The translations under genes and the position numbers were made by a program. DNA of 64,000 nt from an uncultured Lachnospiraceae bacterium. Its GTDB lineage: Bacteria; Bacillota; Clostridia; Lachnospirales; Lachnospiraceae. Below the pieces are notes generated by a model. The model was not told the DNA's origin, searched no databases, and saw only the letters and a program-made list of their open reading frames with translations. The stretch is taken from the NCBI GenBank assembly GCA_947625015.1, contig CANQMR010000002.1:62001-126000 (forward strand), written 5' to 3'. This document shows positions 1 through 7,870 of this stretch, piece by piece; the stretch's first letter is position 1; the number at the start of each line of letters is the position of its first letter.

Positions 1-2
1 AA

Positions 3-851
3 TGGATCCTGCGGTCGGTTACATTACATGAAGATAGGCTTTATCTCTCATATGGTGCATTTATTCTGATTACTATTGGTCTGGTATGCATTATCTATCC
101 TCTGGTTATGGATAGAACGGAGTTTACTCATTATAAGCGTTTAATGTATATTTATATTGCTGGATTTGCCGGGTATTTTCTGATAATGTTATTTGCATAT
201 ATGACTGTTTTCGGATATGAAGACAGCATTCGTGCCATGTCGCTGAACCGATATTATTCAGATTATATGATGTTGGGAAGCGTGCCGCTTACCGTTCCGC
301 TGTTTTGTCATTCGGATATGGATATAAAACCATATGTAAATATCTTAAAGAAAGGATTTGTTCTTGTTTCATTGCTCTGTATTTTGTATTCCAGCAGTGA
401 TTATCTTCTGGAAAATCTTATCCATGCATATGCCATGGATACATCGGTTTACTCAAAAAGAGAAAAATTGATTGGTTATACAGATAAAATAAAGGATATT
501 ACTGGTGAAAAGGGTAAGATATATTTCGTTGACCAGAAACATACGGGAATATATACACTGGTTGCGGATTATGAGATGGGGGATCAGCTTTCCCGGACAG
601 GAATGTGTTTTCACTTTAGAAAAGATGCAAAAGAGGCAATATTGGGAATGACTGATTATCCCATAGACAATCTGCCGGCGGTGTTGGCAACGCAGGGATA
701 CGAATATCTGTGGGTTTATAACACTGATGATTATTTTAATGATAGCATGGAAGTATTGTTTGGATTGGAAGAGATTAAGGCTGGCAATTTCTATAAAGTA
801 GTGACTGCGGATAATAGTGTGAAACTGGAATTTATGGAGAGAATAAAATAA
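3..851 (+). CDS. Multi-pass membrane protein, 3' part only
   Basis: The frame is open from the first bases of the window and has no stop before 851, so this is the C-terminal part of a longer protein. An ATG at 108 lies inside the frame but follows a hydrophobic stretch in the same frame (about 60-107), so it is probably not the start. At least three hydrophobic segments are visible in the first half, followed by a soluble tail of about 130 residues with many aromatic residues. The arrangement resembles the last helices and extracytoplasmic tail of large membrane proteins found in wall-polysaccharide loci, such as GT-C-type glycosyltransferases. That is inference from context; no family motif remains. 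The next gene starts 3 bp after the stop, so it belongs to the same operon. Confidence 0.6.
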   Translation, partial: WILRSVTLHEDRLYLSYGAFILITIGLVCIIYPLVMDRTEFTHYKRLMYIYIAGFAGYFLIMLFAYMTVFGYEDSIRAMSLNRYYSDYMMLGSVPLTVPLFCHSDMDIKPYVNILKKGFVLVSLLCILYSSSDYLLENLIHAYAMDTSVYSKREKLIGYTDKIKDITGEKGKIYFVDQKHTGIYTLVADYEMGDQLSRTGMCFHFRKDAKEAILGMTDYPIDNLPAVLATQGYEYLWVYNTDDYFNDSMEVLFGLEEIKAGNFYKVVTADNSVKLEFMERIK

Positions 852-854
852 AAC

Positions 855-1745
855 ATGGAATTGGTTAACGTTTTGGTGTCCACCTATAATGGAGAGAAAT
901 ATATAAGGGAACAATTAGACAGTATACTGGGGCAGACTTATGGAAATATAGCGGTTTATGTCAGAGATGACGGCTCGAGCGATGGGACTGTGGCAATTCT
1001 TAAAGAATATGAGAAAAAAGAGGGAATACACCTGGTTGTCGGTTCCAATGCCGGTTTTGGCAGCAGCTTTATGCAGTTGTTACAACTTGCTGAAGTGGGA
1101 GATTATTGGGCCTTTTGCGATCAGGATGATATTTGGGATAATCATAAGCTGGAAAAGGCGGTTGCTGCGTTGAGAACCCTGCCGGAAAAAGAGCCTAATA
1201 TGTATTTCCATAATTTTTCCCTGGCGGATGAACATATGGAGATTACAGGAACTTATCGAAACCGGATTTCTCAGTATTCTTTCCAGATGGCGATAACGGA
1301 GTGCTTGCATATGGGGTTTGCTACGGTTGTCAATAGAAATCTGCGGGAAATGATGTTAAAGGGAGATGTAATGACACTGCCTTCCCATGACTGGTGGGCA
1401 GAACTGATTGTCATGGAGTTTGGCCACGTATATACGGACGATTATATCGGCGCTGCGCACAGGAGACTGGATACCAGCTTATCTAATAACGGTCTAGGAA
1501 GCAGAATAAAATGGTTCTTTGGAGCCTTAAAGGGAAAATCTGAGATAGATGAACTTTCCAGACAGTTCCTTCAGGCGTTTGGAGAGGAAATGAAACCGGC
1601 AGACAGGAAAATTCTTGAATGGTTTGTGACAAAGCATTACAATCCCGTAAAAGCGTTAAAAAAGGCATTTTATATCAGGAGATGGAGAACCAGCATGGCT
1701 TCTGAACTCGTGGTGCGGTGCTTGATGCTGGCGGGAAAGATATAG
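855..1745 (+). CDS. Family 2 glycosyltransferase (rhamnosyltransferase-like)
   Basis: A 296-residue cytoplasmic GT-A fold enzyme that should move a sugar from a nucleotide sugar to a growing polysaccharide repeat. The N-terminus has the GT2 opening (VNVLVSTYNGEKYIREQLDS), then the nucleotide-binding DDGSSDG at about 38-44 and the metal-binding DQDD at 89-92. A later HDWW motif is typical of rhamnosyltransferase-like GT2 enzymes. It is 3 bp downstream of the membrane protein and appears translationally coupled, since no good Shine-Dalgarno sequence sits just before the ATG. The following gene is a same-length paralog, so the pair probably arose by tandem duplication and adds adjacent residues. 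Donor and acceptor cannot be read from the sequence. Confidence 0.9.
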   Translation: MELVNVLVSTYNGEKYIREQLDSILGQTYGNIAVYVRDDGSSDGTVAILKEYEKKEGIHLVVGSNAGFGSSFMQLLQLAEVGDYWAFCDQDDIWDNHKLEKAVAALRTLPEKEPNMYFHNFSLADEHMEITGTYRNRISQYSFQMAITECLHMGFATVVNRNLREMMLKGDVMTLPSHDWWAELIVMEFGHVYTDDYIGAAHRRLDTSLSNNGLGSRIKWFFGALKGKSEIDELSRQFLQAFGEEMKPADRKILEWFVTKHYNPVKALKKAFYIRRWRTSMASELVVRCLMLAGKI

Positions 1746-1754
1746 GAGAATACA

Positions 1755-2645
1755 ATGGTTCAGGTGCTCATATCCACTTATAATGGTGAAAAATATCTTA
1801 GAGAACAGATAGATTCCATATTGGGACAGACCTATCAGGATATCCGTATATTAATCAGGGATGACGGCTCCCAGGATGGGACTTTACTTATATTGGAGGA
1901 ATATAAGAGGAGATATGCGAACATAGATTATTATGCAGGAGAAAATCTTGGCGTTCAGAAAAGCTTTTATGATTTATTCTCTCATGTGGCAGAGAATGTT
2001 CAATACATTGCCACGTGTGATCAGGATGACGTCTGGTATCCGGACAAGATTGAAACAGCAGTAAATCGGTTGAAAGATATAGCAGAACCGGCTTTATATT
2101 GTTGCCGGACACAATTAACTGATACAAATTTAGTTCCGTTAGAAGATACAATCAGAAATTATTTTCCCAGACTTTCTTTTGGCAATGCGCTGATTGAAAA
2201 TGTCTGTACCGGCTGTACTATGGTAATAAACAGGGCGCTTTATCAAAAGGTGAGGGGGAAATGGCCTCAAAAAAGCCTGATTCATGACTGGTGGTTTTAT
2301 CAGATTGCCATGTGCTTTGGACAGGTAGTTTATGATGACGTTCCGCATGTGTTTTACCGCCAGCATGGGGATAATGCGATTGGTCTTGACCATAACAGGC
2401 TGGCATTAATGAAAAGGCAGGTGCAATCCCTTAAACGATTTCGCGGAACATATACCGCCCAGGTACAGGAAATTCTTCAAAACTTTTCCTTAACGGGAGA
2501 AAAACGGTATCTGGCAGAGTTGATGGCAGGAACAAGGGATTCATGGAGATGCAGATGGAAAGTCCTGTTTGAAAAAAGAATATACCGGCAGGGACGGTTT
2601 GACACACTTTTATTTAAAGGAATGTTGTTTTTGGGAATGCTTTGA
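1755..2645 (+). CDS. Family 2 glycosyltransferase, paralog of the preceding gene
   Basis: A 296-residue GT2 enzyme with the same layout as its upstream neighbour: an STYNGEKYLREQIDSILGQT opening, the nucleotide-binding DDGSQDG at 36-42, the metal-binding DQDD at 89-92 and a HDWWF motif in the acceptor half. A GGAG six bases before the ATG supports the start, nine bases after the previous stop. Equal length and identical motif positions make tandem duplication followed by divergence the simplest explanation. It is expected to act at the inner face of the membrane on a lipid-linked glycan; the sugar is unknown. Confidence 0.9.
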   Translation: MVQVLISTYNGEKYLREQIDSILGQTYQDIRILIRDDGSQDGTLLILEEYKRRYANIDYYAGENLGVQKSFYDLFSHVAENVQYIATCDQDDVWYPDKIETAVNRLKDIAEPALYCCRTQLTDTNLVPLEDTIRNYFPRLSFGNALIENVCTGCTMVINRALYQKVRGKWPQKSLIHDWWFYQIAMCFGQVVYDDVPHVFYRQHGDNAIGLDHNRLALMKRQVQSLKRFRGTYTAQVQEILQNFSLTGEKRYLAELMAGTRDSWRCRWKVLFEKRIYRQGRFDTLLFKGMLFLGML

Positions 2646-2717
2646 TATCATGCAATGGTTGTGCTGAAAAAACAAATGTGGTAAAATATGTTAGATAAAA
2701 ATACTGGAGTTAAGGAC

Positions 2718-3503
2718 ATGGAGCATACCTTTGTAATATGTGCCTATAGGGAAAGTCCCTATCTGGAAAACTGTATAGAATCCCTGAAGGCACAGTCAGT
2801 TGTCTCTGATATGATAATGACAACATCAACACCGAATAGTTATATTGAAACCATGGCAGAGAAGTATCAGATTCCCCTGTATGTACGAAAAGGAGAGCCG
2901 GATATTGCCACAGACTGGAATTTTGGATATTCAAAGGTAACGACTCCCTACCTGACTATTGCACATCAGGATGACGTATATCTGCCGGAATATACAGAGA
3001 ATGTGTTAAAGGAGTTTCACCGTTCTAAAAGGCCGTTAATCTTTTTCAGTGATTATGGAGAGATTCGGGGAGAACGGATTGTGACGGCCAATCGTTTATT
3101 AAGGGTGAAAAGGCTTATGCTGCTGCCTTTGCGGTGCAGGATGTTATATTCCAGTATATTTGTCAGAAGGAGAATTTTGTCCTTTGGGTCGCCCATTTGC
3201 TGTCCCTCTGTGGCTTATGTCAGGGAGAATCTGCCGGAGCAGATATTTAACAGCGGGTTTCGAAGCAACGAGGACTGGGAAGCATGGGAGAAGTTGTCCA
3301 GGCTTAAGGGGGACTTTATTTTTGATAAGAAAATACTAATGTGGCATAGGATTCATGAGGATTCTGAAACTTCTGCAATTATTCAGGAAAATAAGCGTTC
3401 TGATGAAGATATGCAGATTTATTGTAAATTCTGGCCGAAGACGATTGCCAGACTTTTGGTAAAGCTATATGCAAGCGGGCAGAAATCAAATGAATTAGAG
3501 TAA
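2718..3503 (+). CDS. Family 2-like glycosyltransferase
   Basis: A GT-A-type protein of 261 residues with an N-terminal nucleotide-binding half and HQDD at about 83-86 in place of the usual DxD. I place the start at 2718, which has GGAG eight bases upstream; the frame also has an ATG at 2688 without a clear ribosome-binding site. The DDG loop is degenerate (TTSTPNSY), so this is a divergent member whose donor is unknown. It lies inside the glycosyltransferase run and probably contributes one linkage to the same polysaccharide. Confidence 0.78.
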   Translation: MEHTFVICAYRESPYLENCIESLKAQSVVSDMIMTTSTPNSYIETMAEKYQIPLYVRKGEPDIATDWNFGYSKVTTPYLTIAHQDDVYLPEYTENVLKEFHRSKRPLIFFSDYGEIRGERIVTANRLLRVKRLMLLPLRCRMLYSSIFVRRRILSFGSPICCPSVAYVRENLPEQIFNSGFRSNEDWEAWEKLSRLKGDFIFDKKILMWHRIHEDSETSAIIQENKRSDEDMQIYCKFWPKTIARLLVKLYASGQKSNELE

Positions 3504-3516
3504 TGGAGACAGGCGT

Positions 3517-4203
3517 ATGAAGAAACTGGTAATCATACCGGCATATAATGAAAAGCAAAGCATTATATTTACGGTGGAAGATATTAAGAAAAATGCTCCG
3601 GATTTTGATTATGTCATTGTGAACGACTGTTCTACGGATAATACCATGGACATTTGCAGATATAACGGTTATAATGTATTGAATCTGCCAATCAATCTGG
3701 GAATCGGCGGCGCAGTACAGACAGGATATCTGTATGCCTATAATCATGGCTATGATATTGCGGTACAGTTTGATGGGGACGGTCAGCATAAGGCGGAATA
3801 TTTGGAAACTATGGCGGAATGTCTGGTAGGAAAACAACTGGATATGGTAATCGGTTCCAGATTCATTGCGAATAAGGGATTTCAGTCTACATGGCTTCGG
3901 CGTATTGGGATCCGTTATTTTACCCTGTTAATTAAGCTGCTGAGCGGTAAAACCATTACGGACCCAACCTCCGGCATGCGTATGTGCAACCGAAAGACCA
4001 TTGAGATGTTTGCCAATGAATATCCCAGAGATTATCCGGAACCGGAAAGCACTATGCGGCTCATTCGCCATAAGCGAAAGATTGAGGAGGTGCCGGTGGA
4101 GATGCGGGAACGTCAGGGTGGAGTTTCCGTTATGTCCCCCTTGCGTTCAATTTATTATATGGTTAAGGTCACGCTTGCTATTATTATTGAAAGGGTGCGG
4201 TAG
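3517..4203 (+). CDS. Polyprenyl-phosphate glycosyltransferase (DPM1-like GT2)
   Basis: A 228-residue soluble GT2 protein of the dolichyl-phosphate mannose synthase type, which transfers a sugar from a nucleotide donor to polyprenyl phosphate on the cytoplasmic face. It shows IIPAYNE at the N-terminus, the VNDCSTDNT loop at 35-43, and the family signature FDGDGQH at about 85-91. There is no C-terminal transmembrane pair, unlike GtrB-type relatives. GGAG lies eight bases before the ATG. It is followed 3 bp later by a DUF2304 membrane protein, a frequent neighbour of such enzymes that may anchor it. The lipid-linked sugar would feed a GT-C enzyme such as the one at 10806. Confidence 0.88.
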   Translation: MKKLVIIPAYNEKQSIIFTVEDIKKNAPDFDYVIVNDCSTDNTMDICRYNGYNVLNLPINLGIGGAVQTGYLYAYNHGYDIAVQFDGDGQHKAEYLETMAECLVGKQLDMVIGSRFIANKGFQSTWLRRIGIRYFTLLIKLLSGKTITDPTSGMRMCNRKTIEMFANEYPRDYPEPESTMRLIRHKRKIEEVPVEMRERQGGVSVMSPLRSIYYMVKVTLAIIIERVR

Positions 4204-4206
4204 AAT

Positions 4207-4611
4207 ATGCTGACGACAAAGTTTCAAATCATTTTGATTGTGGGAATTATCTTGCTGTTGCTGTTTATTTTGAATATGATCCGTAAGCGTAAGTTAGAGC
4301 TTAAGTATTCTCTGGTATGGTTGATTGTGCTGGTATTCCTTCTGGTTATTGCCTGTATGCCGGAGAAATTACAGGAGATAGCCACTGCACTGGGCATCTA
4401 TTCTCCTGTAAATATGATTTTCTTCCTGGGGTTTGTGTTCTCACTGGTCATTATCTTCGTGCTTACAGTAACTGTCTCCAGATTGTCCGCCAGAATCAGG
4501 CGGCTGGCGCAGATTGTGGCTATGATGAACCGGTATATGGGGGAAGAAGAATCGGATGGGGAAAGCGAGCCTGTAAAGGCAGACGATAGATATAATATAG
4601 AGGCGGATTAG
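4207..4611 (+). CDS. DUF2304-type small membrane protein
   Basis: A 134-residue protein with three hydrophobic segments (about 6-24, 36-52 and 66-92) and a charged C-terminal tail containing a basic amphipathic stretch (SRLSARIRRLAQ) and an acidic end. Length and layout match DUF2304 proteins, which commonly sit directly after DPM1-like glycosyltransferases, as here with a 3-bp gap. A role as membrane partner of the preceding enzyme is inferred from that association and not shown by any catalytic motif. Confidence 0.8.
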   Translation: MLTTKFQIILIVGIILLLLFILNMIRKRKLELKYSLVWLIVLVFLLVIACMPEKLQEIATALGIYSPVNMIFFLGFVFSLVIIFVLTVTVSRLSARIRRLAQIVAMMNRYMGEEESDGESEPVKADDRYNIEAD

Positions 4612-4619
4612 GAGGCATA

Positions 4620-5594
4620 ATGAAAAGGAAGTATGTTTATATTATAATGTTTGCCGTTGCTGTGAATATTATAATTATGTTAATGGATGTTTCGGCAGTG
4701 AATGTGTTGGAAAACAAAGAATTTACAGAATGGGCAGGGAAGGCAATCTGGTGCGTTCTTTTTGATATATTGTTTTTTTTCTTTGCGCTTAAAGTAGAAC
4801 TTATCTTTGATATGCCCTATGAGATTTTACAGAACCGTAATCTGGTATGGAATCTTGCCAAAAATGATTTTAAGGTAAGGTATGTGGGTTCGTATCTGGG
4901 TATATTCTGGGCTTTTATCAATCCATTGGTTACAATAATGTTATATTGGTTGGTGTTTCAGTTTGCGTTTCAAAGCGGTGACGTGGACGGTCATCCCTTT
5001 GTATTATGGCTGATATCCGGACTTGTACCATGGTTTTTGATTCAAGATGTGATTATGAATGGAATGAACGCCTTGTTAGAGTATTCCTATCTGGTTAAGA
5101 AGGTTATGTTCAAGGTAAGCATATTGCCTGCGATTAAGATACTATCTGCTTGTTTTGTACATGCGGTATTTATGCTTGTGGTAATTGGTATTTTCCTGTG
5201 CATGGGATATTTCCCTACGGTTTATATGATTCAGCTTTTGTATTATTTTTTATGTGCGGTAGCGTTTACTTTAGCGCTTACGTATATGACAAGCTCTGTG
5301 ATTTTATTTGTGCGTGACTTAGGGCAGTTTGTTTCCGTATTTATGCAGGTATTTATGTGGTCAACTCCGATTTTATGGAATATACAGATTGTGCCGGAGA
5401 GTTTTCGCTGGATATTTCAACTGAACCCGGCTTACTATATTATCATGGGTTATAGAGACTCATTGCTTCAGCATGTCAGTATTTTTGAACATATGGGAAA
5501 TACGTTGTATTTCTGGTGGATTGTTGTTATACTGCTTATTATTGGTTCTACAATATTTAGAAAATTGCGGCCGCATTTTGCGGATGTACTATAG
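4620..5594 (+). CDS. ABC-2 type polysaccharide export permease (Wzm/TagG-like)
   Basis: Membrane subunit of an ABC exporter that moves a finished lipid-linked polysaccharide or teichoic-acid-like chain across the membrane. It has 324 residues. Two extra N-terminal hydrophobic segments (about 5-23 and 43-62) precede the conserved core, which begins near NLVWNLAKNDFKVRYVGSYLG and is characteristic of the TagG/Wzm/RfbA family. Six further hydrophobic segments follow and the protein ends with RKLRPHFADVL, typical of the family. AGGAGG lies four bases before the ATG. The ATPase gene follows 11 bp later. The N-terminal extension is longer than usual for Wzm. Confidence 0.92.
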   Translation: MKRKYVYIIMFAVAVNIIIMLMDVSAVNVLENKEFTEWAGKAIWCVLFDILFFFFALKVELIFDMPYEILQNRNLVWNLAKNDFKVRYVGSYLGIFWAFINPLVTIMLYWLVFQFAFQSGDVDGHPFVLWLISGLVPWFLIQDVIMNGMNALLEYSYLVKKVMFKVSILPAIKILSACFVHAVFMLVVIGIFLCMGYFPTVYMIQLLYYFLCAVAFTLALTYMTSSVILFVRDLGQFVSVFMQVFMWSTPILWNIQIVPESFRWIFQLNPAYYIIMGYRDSLLQHVSIFEHMGNTLYFWWIVVILLIIGSTIFRKLRPHFADVL

Positions 5595-5605
5595 AGGGGG
5601 CTGTT

Positions 5606-6952
5606 ATGGGTGAAAATGCAGTTGAAATTCAAAATGTAAGCAAAGTATATAAGATTTACAATAATCCGATAGAGCGGTTAAAGGATGCGCTAAACCTGAC
5701 GAAAAAACAATGTTATCAAGAGTATCATGCATTGGATAATGTGTCCATTCAGGTGGAAAAGGGGCAGACTGTCGGACTGATTGGCACGAACGGCGCAGGT
5801 AAATCCACGCTTTTGAAGATTATAACCGGCGTACTGACACCCACTGCCGGACAGGTTCTGGTAGATGGAAAAATCGCTGCCCTTTTGGAGCTTGGCGCCG
5901 GATTTAATATGGAATACACCGGAATGGAGAATATTTATCTGAACGGCTCTATGATGGGGTATACCAAGGAGGAGATGGAAAAGAGGGTACCGGCAATTAC
6001 AGAATTTGCAGGCATTGGTGATTTTATTAACCAGCCGGTAAAGACGTATTCCAGCGGTATGTTTGCAAGGCTGGCTTTTTCTGTGGCAATCAATGTGGAT
6101 CCGGATATTTTGATAGTGGATGAGGCGTTGTCTGTAGGAGATATCTATTTTCAGGCTAAATGCTTTCATAAGATGGATGAGATTAAGAAAAATGGAACGA
6201 CGGTACTGCTTGTCACTCACGATATGAGCAGTGTAATTAAATATTGTGATAAGGTAGTTGTTCTGCATCATGGTAAATTCCTAAAAGAGGGAAATGCAAA
6301 AGAAATGGTGGATATTTACAAAAAATTGCTGGTGGACCAGTATGTGGATGAGGATGATCTGCAGGAGGATGAGGGGATAGATAACGTCAATGTTGATGTG
6401 AGGGAAACACTGGATGAAACACTGAATGTAGAAGATGATACGGAAATATTGCCGGGCGTTCTATGGAAAAGTAAGCTGAAAATTAATGAAGAACAGTTGA
6501 ATTACGGAAATGGGAAAGCAGAAATTATTGACTTTGGAATATTTGATAAGCATGGAAAAATCAATAACCTAATTAATAAAGGTGATGAGTTTACAGTGAA
6601 AATGAGAGTACATTTTTACGAAAATGTAGAGGAACCTATATTTGCTTTAACCTTTAAGGATGCTCATGGGACAGAGATTACCGGAACAAATACTATGTAT
6701 GAAAAAAAAGATATCGATTTAGCAGCAGCGGAACAGGAATATGTTATAACCTATACACAAAAGATGCAATTGCAGGGCGGAGAATATTTATTATCTTTTG
6801 GATGTACAGGATTTGATAACGGTAATTTTACGGTTCATCATCGTTTATATGATATTACAAATGTATCTGTAGTATCAGAACAGGATACTGTGGGCTATTA
6901 TGATATGAATTCAAAGGTAACTGTGGAGTTAGTTCAAAAGGAGAAGATATGA
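5606..6952 (+). CDS. ABC polysaccharide exporter ATPase with glycan-binding domain (Wzt/TagH-like)
   Basis: A 448-residue ATPase that energises the preceding permease. Walker A (GTNGAGKST) is at about 60-68, the signature TYSSGM at 147-152, Walker B (ILIVDEA) at about 168-174 and the switch His in LVTHD. After an acidic linker (about 240-280) comes a beta-rich domain of about 160 residues matching the Wzt C-terminal carbohydrate-binding module. In O-antigen systems such modules recognise the modified non-reducing end of the glycan and link chain termination to export. Its stop overlaps the start of a methyltransferase gene by 4 bp (ATGA), so that enzyme is a good candidate for making the terminal mark. 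That link is inference. Confidence 0.93.
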   Translation: MGENAVEIQNVSKVYKIYNNPIERLKDALNLTKKQCYQEYHALDNVSIQVEKGQTVGLIGTNGAGKSTLLKIITGVLTPTAGQVLVDGKIAALLELGAGFNMEYTGMENIYLNGSMMGYTKEEMEKRVPAITEFAGIGDFINQPVKTYSSGMFARLAFSVAINVDPDILIVDEALSVGDIYFQAKCFHKMDEIKKNGTTVLLVTHDMSSVIKYCDKVVVLHHGKFLKEGNAKEMVDIYKKLLVDQYVDEDDLQEDEGIDNVNVDVRETLDETLNVEDDTEILPGVLWKSKLKINEEQLNYGNGKAEIIDFGIFDKHGKINNLINKGDEFTVKMRVHFYENVEEPIFALTFKDAHGTEITGTNTMYEKKDIDLAAAEQEYVITYTQKMQLQGGEYLLSFGCTGFDNGNFTVHHRLYDITNVSVVSEQDTVGYYDMNSKVTVELVQKEKI

Positions 6953-7854
6953 TAGAAGACAAATTGAATCTGAAATTTTATAAGGGTGAGGACATATATA
7001 GTGATGGGGAAATAGAAAATGACCTGTTAGAGGCTGTACAGAATCCGGATGACATTTCCGAAATTCTTATGAAACACAATGAATGGCCTTTTTTATATCA
7101 TTTATCTCCAATAAGGGAAAATATATTGGAATGGTATGATTTCGACCCGGAGGGATCTGTGCTGGAAATTGGTTCCGGTTGTGGAGCGGTAACAGGATTG
7201 CTATGCCGCAAGGCAAAAAGGGTTGTGGGAATAGAACTGTCTAAAAAACGTTCCATGATCAATGCTACCAGAAATCAAAGATATAATAATCTGGAAATTA
7301 TGGTAGGTAATTTTGAAGATATTAAGTTGGACGAAAAGTTTGATTATGTTACTTTAATAGGTGTATTGGAGTATGCCATTTATTATATCAACGATGAACA
7401 TCCTTTTTCTGCCATGCTAAAACGGATTCAATCTCTCCTGAAACCCGGAGGAAAGTTGTTTATAGCAATTGAAAATAAATATGGGTTGAAATATTGGGCA
7501 GGAGCCGCAGAAGATCATACCGGAGGCTATTTTGATGGTATCGAAAATTATAGCAATGTCGATAAAGTACGGACATTTTCACGTAAGGGGATAGAGAAAT
7601 TGTTGGTATCATCAGGATTTACACATAATGAATTCTTTTATCCAACGCCCGACTATAAGCTTCCGACAGAGATATATTCTGACAATTATCTGCCGGAACC
7701 GGGAACCCTTAGAAATATGATGGTAAATATGACAGTAAATTATGATAGAGAACGATATCGGTTTTTTGATGAAGAAAAGGCAATGGATGCGTTATGCGAG
7801 GATGAGATGTTTGCGGAATTTGCCAATTCCTTTTTGATTGTAAGCAGTATGTAG
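6949..7854 (+). CDS. SAM-dependent methyltransferase
   Basis: A 301-residue class I methyltransferase with motif I VLEIGSGCGAVTG at about residues 67-79, an acidic residue after the second strand (VVGIELS) and an LLKPGGKLFIAIENK post-motif. It overlaps the ATPase by 4 bp and is therefore probably translationally coupled. By analogy with WbdD-type systems it could methylate a sugar on the exported polysaccharide, perhaps the chain end read by the Wzt-like domain. The methyl acceptor cannot be determined from the sequence. Confidence 0.85.
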   Translation: MIEDKLNLKFYKGEDIYSDGEIENDLLEAVQNPDDISEILMKHNEWPFLYHLSPIRENILEWYDFDPEGSVLEIGSGCGAVTGLLCRKAKRVVGIELSKKRSMINATRNQRYNNLEIMVGNFEDIKLDEKFDYVTLIGVLEYAIYYINDEHPFSAMLKRIQSLLKPGGKLFIAIENKYGLKYWAGAAEDHTGGYFDGIENYSNVDKVRTFSRKGIEKLLVSSGFTHNEFFYPTPDYKLPTEIYSDNYLPEPGTLRNMMVNMTVNYDRERYRFFDEEKAMDALCEDEMFAEFANSFLIVSSM

Positions 7855-7870
7855 AAAGTTGGTTGTAGAT

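Noticed and set aside
453-914. 153-residue frame on the - strand
   Set aside because: It lies opposite the membrane-protein gene and the first glycosyltransferase, has no ribosome-binding site and no recognisable motif.
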